From positions 1 to 64,000 of the forward strand of contig NZ_JAMQON010000006.1 of NCBI RefSeq assembly GCF_031624395.1: a DNA stretch of 64,000 nucleotides, written 5' to 3'. This DNA is from Halomicroarcula saliterrae (GTDB taxonomy: Archaea; Halobacteriota; Halobacteria; Halobacteriales; Haloarculaceae). Shown here piece by piece: positions 48,462 to 56,549 of the stretch. A program made the position numbers and the translations under genes. Position 1 is the stretch's first letter. Every line of letters begins with the position of its first letter. The notes beneath the pieces are model-generated. The model was not told the origin of the DNA, did not search any database, and saw only the letters and a list, made by a program, of their open reading frames with translations.

Positions 48462-49334
48462 ATGAGTCAATCCGATATGAAGCAGACAGACGAGCTGATG
48501 AGCAACGCGATCCAGATGCAGCAAAACGCCCTCGACATCGGACAGGAGGCACTGGATCAAGCGGTCGAGATTCCCCTCAAACAGTCCATCGAGCTCCAGA
48601 AGAGCGCCGGGAAGCTGTTCCTCAACGGGCTGGAGATGAGCAGCTGGCTCGGCAATCGCAGTGCCGAGCTCACACGCGAAGCGATGGACACCTACTTCCA
48701 GACCGTCGACAACGCCGCGGAGAACGCCACGCAGATGACCGAGCAGGGCATCGAGCAGGCCAGTAACTTCGGTCAGCAGCAACTGCAGTCCCAGCGACAG
48801 CAGCTCCAGAGCGGGAACGGGATGTTCAGCCAGCAGGGCATCGGTACCTCCCCGGGGGAGCAGGGCCAGTCCGGACAGCAAGCACCGGCGAGCCAGCAGC
48901 CGACACCGGAGCCCCAGTCGGCCGGTCAGCAGCCGATACAACCCCCGACACAAAAGATTGAGCCCGCTGAGCAGACCCAGCAGCCCCCCGCCGAGCAGAT
49001 GCAGCAGCCGCCGGGCCAGCAGATCCAGCAGCCCCCCGCCGAGCAGATGCAGCAGCCGCCGGGCCAGCAGATCCAGCAGCCACCCGCCGAGCAGATACAG
49101 CAGCCGCCGGGCCAGCAGATACAGCAGCCACCTGCCGAGCAGATACAGCAGCCCCCCACCGAGCAGATACAGCAGCCGCCGGGCCAGCAGATACAGCAGC
49201 CGCCGGTCCAGCACCAGACCCAGCCGGCACCGGTGCAGGAGAGCCAGCAGCCACAGCAGCCCCAGCCGGCAGTCGAGGGCGGCGTGCCCGAAGAGGAGTC
49301 CGCCGCCACCGAGGTGCCGGTCGAGAACGCCTAA
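48462..49334 (+). CDS. Phasin-like helical protein with Gln/Pro-rich C-terminal repeats
   Basis: A 290-residue protein. Residues ~1-125 are amphipathic helices (MQQNALDIGQEALDQAVEIP, SIELQKSAGKLFLNGLEMS, REAMDTYFQTVDNAAENATQ) with the spacing seen in haloarchaeal PHA-granule proteins (PhaP). Residues ~165-275 are tandem PPAEQMQQ/PPGQQIQQ units, and the end is acidic. It could coat a granule or condensate with its tail exposed. No PHA synthase is in the window. A terminator hairpin follows. Start ATG 48462. Confidence 0.65.
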   Translation: MSQSDMKQTDELMSNAIQMQQNALDIGQEALDQAVEIPLKQSIELQKSAGKLFLNGLEMSSWLGNRSAELTREAMDTYFQTVDNAAENATQMTEQGIEQASNFGQQQLQSQRQQLQSGNGMFSQQGIGTSPGEQGQSGQQAPASQQPTPEPQSAGQQPIQPPTQKIEPAEQTQQPPAEQMQQPPGQQIQQPPAEQMQQPPGQQIQQPPAEQIQQPPGQQIQQPPAEQIQQPPTEQIQQPPGQQIQQPPVQHQTQPAPVQESQQPQQPQPAVEGGVPEEESAATEVPVENA

Positions 49335-49338
49335 GTCG

Positions 49339-49359
49339 GGCGTCACGCCGTTCTTTTTT
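49339..49359 (+). terminator. Short hairpin and T-run
   Basis: GGCG (49339-49342) pairs with CGCC (49346-49349), and a TTTTTT run at 49354-49359 follows, 4-25 nt after the stop of the phasin-like gene. Confidence 0.6.
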
Positions 49360-49460
49360 ATCGAGGACGCGGGAGTAGTCGGGTGATACCGCGGCGCCGA
49401 CGCGGCTAGCGCAATTGTACTTATTTATCGGCCAGCAGAAACATCGACTGGTGATTCACC

Positions 49461-49799
49461 GTGCAGATTATCTGTAAAGACGGAACCACGATTCAGTGTG
49501 ACGACTTCGAGGCGATAGATTCGGGCGTCCTGTTCTTCCAGGAGACTCCGGGCCGGCCGACAGAGGCCGGCGAAGAGGACGAAGAGGAAGAGGCGGAGGA
49601 CCGAAAGGCCGACGGCTTCGTTCCGGTCACAGAGGTCCACTTCGTGCTGCCCGACGAGATGGTACAGCAGACGCCCCAGCGCGGCATGCAGGAGCGAGGA
49701 CAGATGCCACCGGGCGCGCCGGCACAGCAGGGCGGCGGCGTCGCACAGCAACAGCAGATGCAGCAGTTCCCCGGCGGCCCCCGCCAGTCCGGTCGGTAG
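49461..49799 (+). CDS. Small beta-rich protein with acidic linker and Gln-rich tail
   Basis: A 112-residue protein starting at GTG 49461. Residues 1-27 (VQIICKDGTTIQCDDFEAID) and 50-68 (FVPVTEVHFVLPDEMVQQ) would form a small beta fold. Between lies an acidic stretch (EEDEEEEAEDRK). The last ~40 residues are Gln/Gly/Pro-rich. A TATA-like TTATTTATC (49420-49428) is upstream. No family was recognised; it belongs to the Gln-tail set. Confidence 0.65.
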   Translation: MQIICKDGTTIQCDDFEAIDSGVLFFQETPGRPTEAGEEDEEEEAEDRKADGFVPVTEVHFVLPDEMVQQTPQRGMQERGQMPPGAPAQQGGGVAQQQQMQQFPGGPRQSGR

Positions 49800-49875
49800 C
49801 GGCCCGCGTCGCGGTCCGTCGGACCGACCGCCGGTCCGAAACGCTATCCAGCACAGCGCCGTCCCGAATTCCTTC

Positions 49876-50214
49876 TCAGTCCTCGGTCCAGTACATCAGT
49901 TCCTCGCGTTCGACGCCGCAGTTCGGACAGCTCTCGGGTAACGCGTCGCCGAGGTCGCCCATCTCACCGCAGTTGAGACAGCGCCACATCAGCTCCGCCT
50001 GACCGAAGGAGTGTCCCGAGCGGACGTGTTCGACACTGAACGCTTCGACGCCGTCACGGGTGGTCAGGAAGACCCCACCGGCCTCCATGCCGCGGACGCT
50101 GCCGACGGGCCGGCCGGCGTCGTCGTATAGTGTCTGGCCGAAGGACAACGACGTCGCGTCGTCGGTGGCCTGAGCGTCCGATTCTCGCTCCGGTGTCTCG
50201 CCTCGTCCCGTCAT
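49876..50214 (-). CDS. Zinc-ribbon protein with PRC-like N-terminus (DUF7130-like)
   Basis: A 112-residue protein. The N-terminal half (LSFGQTLYDDAGRPVGSVRGMEAGGVFLTTRDGVEAF) resembles a PRC-barrel; the C-terminal half is a rubredoxin-like ribbon with WRCLNCGEMG and SCPNCGVEREELMYWTED. This combination is found in small haloarchaeal proteins near Dps-type genes. It may hold one zinc or iron. Function unknown. Confidence 0.75.
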   Translation of the reverse strand: MTGRGETPERESDAQATDDATSLSFGQTLYDDAGRPVGSVRGMEAGGVFLTTRDGVEAFSVEHVRSGHSFGQAELMWRCLNCGEMGDLGDALPESCPNCGVEREELMYWTED

Positions 50215-50298
50215 ACGCCCCCTTCGGCCCGAGAGGGCAAAACTCTGTTTCCCTGTCAGGAACGGGCGGAAGCGAAGGGTCGATCCGAGGCCGCGTCG

Positions 50299-50937
50299 TT
50301 ACTGCTGGGTGCCGACGGCGCCCTGCTGGGCGGAAGCGGCCCCAGTCCCCTGCTGTGGGGACTGAAGGTGGGCTTCGAGGAACCACAGGGCCTTCGAGAC
50401 GTCGCGGGACACCTCGTTGAGCAGGTCGGCCGTGTCGAGGTCGCCCTGCTGGCTGGCGAGCTCTATCTGGCGGTAGAGCGTGGCGTCGAGCACCGAGATG
50501 TTGTAGGCGAGTTCGTCCACCAGTGACTGCCCGTCAGCGGCGGTGTGTGACAGCCGCGGCACCGACGACTGCTGTGCGACGGCGGCCGCCGTCCCCATCG
50601 GCTGCCCGCCGAGCGCGCTCGCTCGCTCGGCGACGGCGTCGATGTGCGGCTCGAAGTCGTCGACGAGGTCCTCGAACAGTTCGTGGAGCTGGTAGAACTC
50701 GATGCCTTTCACGTTCCAGTGAGCGTGTTTCAGCTGCATGTGCACCGCCGAGAGGTCGGCGAGACACTGGTTTAGCACCCCGATACTCGTCGACCTGACG
50801 CTCTCGGGGAGATAGCTTCGCGTCGGGTACTGCGTGCCGACGGGGGCCGTAAGCGACTCGGACTGCTGGCCGGTCGAGCCCTGGCTCTCGGTGGCTGGCT
50901 GGCGCTGCTGCTGGACGGACTGCTGGCTCTGACTCAT
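50299..50937 (-). CDS. Dps-family ferritin-like protein with Gln-rich ends
   Basis: A 212-residue Dps homologue. The core (residues ~50-190) has LNQCLADLSAVHMQLKHAHWNVKG and a following HELFEDLVDDFEPHIDAVAERA, the inter-subunit ferroxidase motif with His, Asp and Glu. It would oxidise Fe2+ and protect DNA from oxidants. Both termini are Gln/Ser-rich (SQQSVQQQRQPATESQGSTG; SPQQGTGAASAQQGAVGTQQ) and unusual for the family. It matches the Gln-tail set of its neighbours. Confidence 0.87.
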   Translation of the reverse strand: MSQSQQSVQQQRQPATESQGSTGQQSESLTAPVGTQYPTRSYLPESVRSTSIGVLNQCLADLSAVHMQLKHAHWNVKGIEFYQLHELFEDLVDDFEPHIDAVAERASALGGQPMGTAAAVAQQSSVPRLSHTAADGQSLVDELAYNISVLDATLYRQIELASQQGDLDTADLLNEVSRDVSKALWFLEAHLQSPQQGTGAASAQQGAVGTQQ

Positions 50938-51051
50938 AGGTTCGCTCCACTCCGTGGTTCGGTCGCGCCCGTGTTGAAGGTTAGTGTGGCCCAATCAGGT
51001 GTCAGTAGCGCTCGTAGGTGGCCGTCACAGCGGCGACGGACCACAGCAGCG

Positions 51052-51288
51052 TCACATCGGCGCGTCGAGGCGTATCTCCTCGTCCGTCGTCTCCCTGACG
51101 ACCTCGGGCTGGAGCGGCCACAGCTCGTCGGTGTCGTCCCAGCCGAGCTTCCCCTGTATCGTCTCGTCGATATCCGGGTCGCGGTCGACGTACGCCGTCG
51201 CGTTTCGGTACTCGCCGACCCGTCCCACGGGGTCCCCGTCGTAGACGACTATCTTCCCGATGTCCGCTTCAGTTATCTGTTGGTCCAT
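51052..51288 (-). CDS. Small PRC-barrel-like protein
   Basis: A 78-residue protein beginning MDQQITEADIGKIVVYDGDP. The sequence GKIVVYDGDPVGRVGEYRNATAYVDRDP is a typical PRC-barrel start, and an EIRLDAPM end closes the fold. Such proteins are common small adaptors in haloarchaea; no partner is known. Confidence 0.7.
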   Translation of the reverse strand: MDQQITEADIGKIVVYDGDPVGRVGEYRNATAYVDRDPDIDETIQGKLGWDDTDELWPLQPEVVRETTDEEIRLDAPM

Positions 51289-51370
51289 GTTCGGACGGTG
51301 CCGCCCGAGGGGCATACGGCTGTGACCTGCGTCTGCAGGCCGCCGGCGGACAGGCACACGGGGGCCGGCA

Positions 51371-51733
51371 CTACGCCTCGTCGTCGTCGAGCGGGTCGAC
51401 CGGGCGTTGTTCGTTGTACTCCGCTGGCCCGTCGGCACGCCCGGTCAGCTCGTGGTAGACAGCTTCGCGGGCCTCGTCCGCGGACTCGAAACGCTCGTCG
51501 ACGAGGCGGTCGAACACCGACCCCAGCGACTCGGTCTCGTTGGGGAGGTCCAGCACCTCGTCGCCGTATTCGACGGACAGTTCCTCCGCGGTGACGGGGT
51601 ACTTCGCTTCCTCGAGGAGTCCGCCGACGTGGCCCAGCGCGTCTTCGACGGTCTCGGTCCGCGCCCGACGGCGGTCGACTGCATCCTCCTGGACACGCTC
51701 GTGGTCCGGGTCGTACGAATCGTCGTCGCGCAT
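51371..51733 (-). CDS. DUF5789 family protein, copy 2
   Basis: A 120-residue acidic protein with the family core EDALGHVGGLLEEAKYPVTAEELSVEYGDEVLDL and a final SADEAREAVYHELTG helix. It resembles the protein at 34162-34512. Start ATG 51733. Unknown function. The upstream region carries the 16-bp palindrome at 51822. Confidence 0.75.
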   Translation of the reverse strand: MRDDDSYDPDHERVQEDAVDRRRARTETVEDALGHVGGLLEEAKYPVTAEELSVEYGDEVLDLPNETESLGSVFDRLVDERFESADEAREAVYHELTGRADGPAEYNEQRPVDPLDDDEA

Positions 51734-51821
51734 GGCGAAACGTAGGCCGGCGTGACGCAAAGTTCTGTCCCATCAACTGACACGCCCGGGCGACAGCGCG
51801 CGACTGGGAGGGGGTTACTTC

Positions 51822-51843
51822 ACACTGATATCAGTGTTATAGT
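51822..51843. promoter_or_regulatory. Perfect 16-bp palindrome followed by TATA-like sequence, copy 2
   Basis: ACACTGATATCAGTGT (51822-51837) is perfectly self-complementary and followed by TATAGT. The flank TTCACACTGAT-TC-GTGTTATA is shared with 43128. It is 13 nt beyond the stop of the minus-strand gene at 51850 and 89 nt upstream of the DUF5789 start. Confidence 0.6.
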
Positions 51844-51849
51844 AAACGG

Positions 51850-52218
51850 TTACTGTGTCAGTCGAACCGTCCTGTGGGTCGGGGGTCGGGACGGCAACCG
51901 AAGCCACGGGAGCGCGGGCAGATACAGCGCGCTCGGTCGCGGATACCCGCTCGGGTTCGGGACGAACACGGTGCGAGGGGGCGCGGCTGCTGTGGTAGTC
52001 GTCCGGGGGCGAGCGCGGGACTGGGCGGAGGCCTCGGCCGCCGCGGGAGAGTCCGCCGTCGAGTCGTCCTCGGACGTCGCCGATTCGGACGGGTCTGTCC
52101 CTGCCTCGGGCCGTTCGTCTTTCGCGAGGAACCGCCCAGTCTCCGGGTCCCGCGGTTGTCCGCGGGACTGCTCGCCGTCGGCGGACTCGTCCGGTGGGTC
52201 GCTCTCGTCCGATGTCAT
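51850..52218 (-). CDS. Disordered acidic protein with DPETGRF motif
   Basis: A 122-residue protein. The first ~70 residues are acidic and disordered and contain RDPETGRFLAKDE, related to the RDPQTGQF motif in the Gln-rich protein at 39564. The last ~45 residues are Thr/Pro/Arg-rich (PRTVFVPNPSGYPRPSALYL) and atypical for a halophile, so the 3' end may be a frame artefact. No family recognised. Confidence 0.45.
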   Translation of the reverse strand: MTSDESDPPDESADGEQSRGQPRDPETGRFLAKDERPEAGTDPSESATSEDDSTADSPAAAEASAQSRARPRTTTTAAAPPRTVFVPNPSGYPRPSALYLPALPWLRLPSRPPTHRTVRLTQ

Positions 52219-52486
52219 ACTGTCCTCCGGGCCAGCGTCGGAAACTACCGACCAGAACACATAAAGACGGTCGATGATTCGACAGTTTTCGCCCCGCTTA
52301 CCGGAATAAGTAGGACTTTTCCTCGCCATCGGACAGACGAGTGTCGCGCTCGGCGGCCGGCGGCTATCGGCCCGTACAGCCCAGTTGACAGCCCTTCGAG
52401 ACCACCCGACCGCTGCCCCGGCAAGGATTTATCTGACACTGGAGCGAACGGTTGCACCGTCGGCCGCCAGCGGATAGCACATCACC

Positions 52487-53500
52487 ATGACACCCAACCA
52501 CGGATACACCCCGACAGACGACCGACGGAGCGACCAGACCGGACAGCGACCGCCGACCCAGCGCTCACAGCAGCCGTCACAGACACAGCAACCACGACAG
52601 CAGGGCATCTCACAGCCGACACAACAGTTCGGGCAACAACAGACCGGGCAGCCAACACAGCAGTTCGGGCAGCAAGCCGGACAGTCCACACAGCAAGTCG
52701 GACAGCCCACACAGCAGACACAACAGTTCGGGCAGCAAGTCGGACAGCCAACACAGCAAGCCGGACAACGGACACAACAGCCCGGGCAACAAGTCGGACA
52801 GCCGACACAGCAGGCCGGACAGCCCACACAGCAGGCCGGACAGCCCACACAGCAGGCCGGGCAGCCAACACAGCAGGCCGGGCAGCCAACACAACAGTTC
52901 GGACAGGCCGGACAACCACAGGCTCCACAGCAGGGCCAGTCGCCGCCCGGACAGCGGCTGGGCCACTCACAGTCGGTCCAACAGGCGTCCCAAGCAGGCG
53001 GCGTCCAGCAGCAGACCACACAGCCGTTCGGGATGCAACAGCCCCAGCGACAGGCGAGACAGGAGGCGATGCTCAAACCGCGACGGGTCAACGAAATCAT
53101 CACCGAGGACGTGGTCACTGCCGAGAAGGACACTCCGGTCCGAACTGTCGTCGCGAAGATGGCCGAAAGCAACGTCGGCTCGGTCGTAGTCGTGGAGGAG
53201 GACCGACCCATCGGCGTCATCACCGACCGCAAGGTGGCGCTCGCGCTCGAAGAGATGCCGGACATCGCCCAGCGGACGGCCGACGAGCTGCTCCACGGCG
53301 ACGTGTTCACGGCCGACCCGTCGATGAGCATCTTCGACGCCATCCAGGTGATGAGCGACGAGGGGATCCGCCGACTGCCGATAGTCGACGACAACGGCGC
53401 CCTCCGCGGTATCGTCACCCTCGACGACACGCTGGTTCTGCTCGGCGGCGTCGTCAGCGACGTGGCCGACACCGTCCAGTCCCAGTCGCCGCGGCTGTAG
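52487..53500 (+). CDS. CBS-domain protein with long Gln-rich N-terminal repeat region
   Basis: A 337-residue protein. Residues ~20-185 are Gln-rich with tandem GQPTQQAG and QQFGQQ units, on DNA repeats of 21 nt. Residues ~205-330 are a CBS pair: IITEDVVTAEKDTPVRTVVAKMAES, IGVITDRKVALAL, VMSDEGIRRLPIVDDNGALRGIVTLDD. CBS pairs bind adenosyl ligands and act as sensors. Here the low-complexity region may make it assemble. A TATA-like TTTATC (52427-52432) precedes it. Confidence 0.85.
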   Translation: MTPNHGYTPTDDRRSDQTGQRPPTQRSQQPSQTQQPRQQGISQPTQQFGQQQTGQPTQQFGQQAGQSTQQVGQPTQQTQQFGQQVGQPTQQAGQRTQQPGQQVGQPTQQAGQPTQQAGQPTQQAGQPTQQAGQPTQQFGQAGQPQAPQQGQSPPGQRLGHSQSVQQASQAGGVQQQTTQPFGMQQPQRQARQEAMLKPRRVNEIITEDVVTAEKDTPVRTVVAKMAESNVGSVVVVEEDRPIGVITDRKVALALEEMPDIAQRTADELLHGDVFTADPSMSIFDAIQVMSDEGIRRLPIVDDNGALRGIVTLDDTLVLLGGVVSDVADTVQSQSPRL

Positions 53501-53636
53501 CGCGGGCCGCTGTCGCTCGGCCCGATGCCCCGCGACGGGACCGAGGCGTCGGTCGCCCGGTCCCGCGACGCGTCGCGTGTGGACGGATATCCGGCCCTGG
53601 ATTTAGGGGGCCACAGCGGGTACTGTCGTACTGTCG

Positions 53637-54215
53637 ATGTCTCTCGGACTGGAAAGTGACGGCGTCGACGGCGTGCTCGGGTGGATACTCGCCGGTGCCC
53701 TCGCGCTCGCGACGGCCACACACGCGATTGCCGGCGACCTGCTCTGGGCGGGGCTCGGAGCGGCCGTGCTCGCGGTGGCGCTCCTCCCGCCCGCAGTCGC
53801 CGCGCGCCCGACCGCGATGGTCACCTGGGAGGTACTCGCCGTCGCGGCGCTGCCGGTCGGCGTGCACGCGCTGGGTCTGGCCGGCGACTGGCTCGCCTCG
53901 GTGACGGTCCCGGCGCTCGCGCTGGTGGTCGCTGTCGACCTCGACGCGCTGACTGCGGTACAGATGAGCGCCGAGTTCGCCGTCGCCTTCGTTGTCGTCG
54001 TCACCATGGCCCTGGCGGGGCTCTGGACCGTCGCCGGGTTCGTCTCCGACGCGGTCCTCGGAACGACGGTGCTCGGGGACCAGACCGAGGTCATGTGGGA
54101 CCTCGTCGCCACGACCGGCGTCGGCGTTCTCGCGGGGGGCCTCTTCGAGCTGTACGTCCGCCGTCGGGCGTCAGTCCGACACCTCACGGCGGACCCGGGG
54201 GGCGACGACCCGTGA
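53637..54215 (+). CDS. Multi-spanning membrane protein, unknown
   Basis: A 192-residue protein with six to seven hydrophobic helices (VLGWILAGALALATATHAIAG is the first, LALVVAVDLDALTAVQMSAE the middle). The end is a short charged cytosolic tail. It precedes a DUF2238-like membrane gene and shares its helix style (WDLVATTGVGVLAGGLFELYV), so the two may be a diverged pair. Function unknown. Confidence 0.65.
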   Translation: MSLGLESDGVDGVLGWILAGALALATATHAIAGDLLWAGLGAAVLAVALLPPAVAARPTAMVTWEVLAVAALPVGVHALGLAGDWLASVTVPALALVVAVDLDALTAVQMSAEFAVAFVVVVTMALAGLWTVAGFVSDAVLGTTVLGDQTEVMWDLVATTGVGVLAGGLFELYVRRRASVRHLTADPGGDDP

Positions 54216-54267
54216 ATCCGGTTCGAGGTGTGCCGCCGCTCGGGGAGCGAGAGGAGGGCGGTGCCGC

Positions 54268-54903
54268 GTGACTGACGACGGTCGTCCGTTCGCGGTCGCC
54301 GCCCGATTCGGCCAGCTCCTGCTGGTGGCCCTCGTCGGCTACGGCGCCCTCGCCGGCCGGCTCACGGTGGTCACGAACGGGCTGCTCGCCCTCGCGCTCA
54401 CCGGCGTCCCCGCGGTGGTCGACTGGTACTACGCCCACGAGACGGACCCGCGGCTCCTGCTGTGGATCGTGCTGGCCGCCCTGCTCCACGTGGCCGGGTT
54501 CCTCGGTGCCTACAGCGTCCAGACCGGCCTCCTCAGCTGGTACGACCAGGTCGCACACATGGTGTCGGCGGCCCTGGTGGCCGGCGTCGGATACGCGATA
54601 CTCGTCGCGCTCGACCGGCGCTCGCGACGGAATCGGTTCCCCGGCAGCTTCCGCTTCGTCTTCACGGTCGCGCTCGTCATGGCCGTGGGGGTGAGCTGGG
54701 AGATACTGGAGTTCGGTGCCGGGACCGTCGCCGGGCTGCTCGGCGCCGACGAGGTGCTCGTGCAGTACGGGACCGACGACATCGTCTTCGACCTGACGTT
54801 CAACACCCTGGCCGGCGTCCTCGTGGCGGTGTGGGGAACGGGGTATTTCACCGGTCTCACGTCGTTGTTCCGCCGCCACTGGCCGGGGTCCGGGAACTCG
54901 TGA
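54268..54903 (+). CDS. DUF2238/YjdF-like membrane protein
   Basis: A 211-residue protein with six helices, starting at GTG 54268. Conserved segments are WYDQVAHMVSAALVAGVGYAI near residue 90, GVSWEILEFGAG near 145 and YGTDDIVFDLTFNTLAGVLVA near 170, which match the DUF2238 family. Role unknown. It overlaps no neighbour; 52 nt separate it from the preceding gene. Confidence 0.75.
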   Translation: MTDDGRPFAVAARFGQLLLVALVGYGALAGRLTVVTNGLLALALTGVPAVVDWYYAHETDPRLLLWIVLAALLHVAGFLGAYSVQTGLLSWYDQVAHMVSAALVAGVGYAILVALDRRSRRNRFPGSFRFVFTVALVMAVGVSWEILEFGAGTVAGLLGADEVLVQYGTDDIVFDLTFNTLAGVLVAVWGTGYFTGLTSLFRRHWPGSGNS

Positions 54904-54936
54904 GGCCACGGAGACAGCGGGCGGTTGCGCGCGGCG

Positions 54937-55677
54937 TCAGAGATACGCCCCGTCCCACTCGTCGGCCAGGTGGACGTTCCCACAGGAGCCACATTCGAGC
55001 CTGTCAAGCCCGTCCGCGGAGACGTCGGTGCTGCCACACTGCGAACAGAAGTAGCCGTACGCCGACTCTCGCTGTTCGGAGACGAACAGGTGGAAAAACG
55101 GCGCCTCACGGCCGGGAATCGGCTCGTCGCTGTCGAGGGGGCGCTCCTCGTCACCCGCGCGGACGGTGTCGGGAACGGGGACGGCCGGCTCGTTCGGTTC
55201 CTCTGCCCGCTCGCCCTCGGCGTACACCGTCACACCGAACTCGTGGCCGCCGATTTCGAGCCAGTCGCGGCCCTGCTCCGTGAGTCCGAATCTGGTGCAG
55301 AACGCCCCGCCCTCGACGGCGTCGTCGAGGACCTCCCACGCGAGCGGTGCGTCGTCACTGTGGTCGTCGACGAGGTGCTCGACCAGCGCCGACCCGATCC
55401 CCCGGCCCCGAGCCTCCGGGTCGACGTGGAGCCACCGGATTCGGCCCGCGGCCGTGCCGTCGAGAAAGCCACTGACAACCACGTCGTCGTCGACCTCGGC
55501 CTCGGCGACGAGGAACCACCCGTCGTCGAGCCGCTCGTCGACGGCGTCCGCGGAGAAACACTCCTCGACCACCGTCGCTATCTCCTCGGGACTGAGTGCG
55601 AACGACGACTGAAAGGAGCTCTCGGCGATACGCCTGATGCGGTCGCTGTCCGCGGTCGTGGCTTGCCGGATGTCCAT
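54937..55677 (-). CDS. GNAT acetyltransferase with C-terminal zinc ribbon
   Basis: A 246-residue protein. Residues 1-140 are a GNAT domain (MDIRQATTADSDRIRRIAES; acetyl-CoA loop WLHVDPEARGRGIGSALVEHL). The middle ~60 residues are acidic. The C-terminus has a zinc ribbon (CSQCGSTDVSADGLDRLECGSCGNVH). The ribbon suggests a nucleic-acid or protein substrate. Start ATG 55677. Confidence 0.85.
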   Translation of the reverse strand: MDIRQATTADSDRIRRIAESSFQSSFALSPEEIATVVEECFSADAVDERLDDGWFLVAEAEVDDDVVVSGFLDGTAAGRIRWLHVDPEARGRGIGSALVEHLVDDHSDDAPLAWEVLDDAVEGGAFCTRFGLTEQGRDWLEIGGHEFGVTVYAEGERAEEPNEPAVPVPDTVRAGDEERPLDSDEPIPGREAPFFHLFVSEQRESAYGYFCSQCGSTDVSADGLDRLECGSCGNVHLADEWDGAYL

Positions 55678-55840
55678 ACGTGGCGTTCTCGCTCCGTGTG
55701 CAAAAGTGGTGGTCCGCGCCTCTCCGTGACCCACGTCGTAACCGAGAGGGCAGGGTTCGTGCAGGCTGCTTCGACGGTGGCCGAGCGTGTCTCGTCGGCT
55801 TAACTGTCGAGTCTGGCGGCCGAATTACGAGCGGCCGGCG

Positions 55841-56401
55841 CTACTCCGCCCGCTGGATGCCCCACCGATGGGAGTACGAGAACCCGGTCGCCGCGACGAG
55901 CGCGTGGAGGATGACCGCGACGAGGAGGAGTCCGGCGTTCCACAGCCTGGCGTTGTACCAGATGAGGTCGACGGACCATGGTTTCTCGAAGAAGGGCCAG
56001 AACGGCTGGACCGGCGGGGCGATGTCCGGTGCCGAGAGCATATCGGCGAACAGGTGACTGTAGCCCCCCAGCAGAAGTCCGCCGGTAACGAAGACGAACA
56101 GCGTCCCCGCGGCGAGTGTGTACCCTCGCTCTTTGAGCCACTGCCGTTCGAGCTGTGATTCGAGGGCGTACTCGGCGACGACACCGGCGACGATGGCCAC
56201 GAGCGTAACGAACAGAACGGTGTGCGTGATACCGTGGTGGGTGATCGGCAGGACCGTCCGCAAGACCAGGTCGGCATCCGGAAGCATCGCTGTCGTGAGC
56301 GTGAACCCGATAAACAGGAGTGCCACCCGACCGTCCCAGAGAGCCCACGCCGGAAGCGCCCACAACAGGGCCATCGCGAAGTGCCCCATGACGTCAACCA
56401 T
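55841..56401 (-). CDS. Membrane-bound metal-dependent hydrolase (YdjM/DUF457 family)
   Basis: A 186-residue integral membrane protein. MGHFAMALLWALPAW at the start, LPDADLVLRTVLPITHHGITHT near residue 40 and GGYSHLFADMLSAP near 105 carry the conserved His/Asp residues of the DUF457 family. It has four to five helices. The hydrolase name is by family only. Confidence 0.85.
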   Translation of the reverse strand: MVDVMGHFAMALLWALPAWALWDGRVALLFIGFTLTTAMLPDADLVLRTVLPITHHGITHTVLFVTLVAIVAGVVAEYALESQLERQWLKERGYTLAAGTLFVFVTGGLLLGGYSHLFADMLSAPDIAPPVQPFWPFFEKPWSVDLIWYNARLWNAGLLLVAVILHALVAATGFSYSHRWGIQRAE

Positions 56402-56549
56402 CCGTGCCACCCCAGGCGGTGCACATAGACACAGATTGTCATACTGACATTTAACAGTTATGTGGCGTGCGAACGCGCTCGGAGCCGCGGGCCACTGTCC
56501 CCCGAATAGCCCCGTCATAACTACCCGGAAACCGGCCTTCGCGCCCAGT

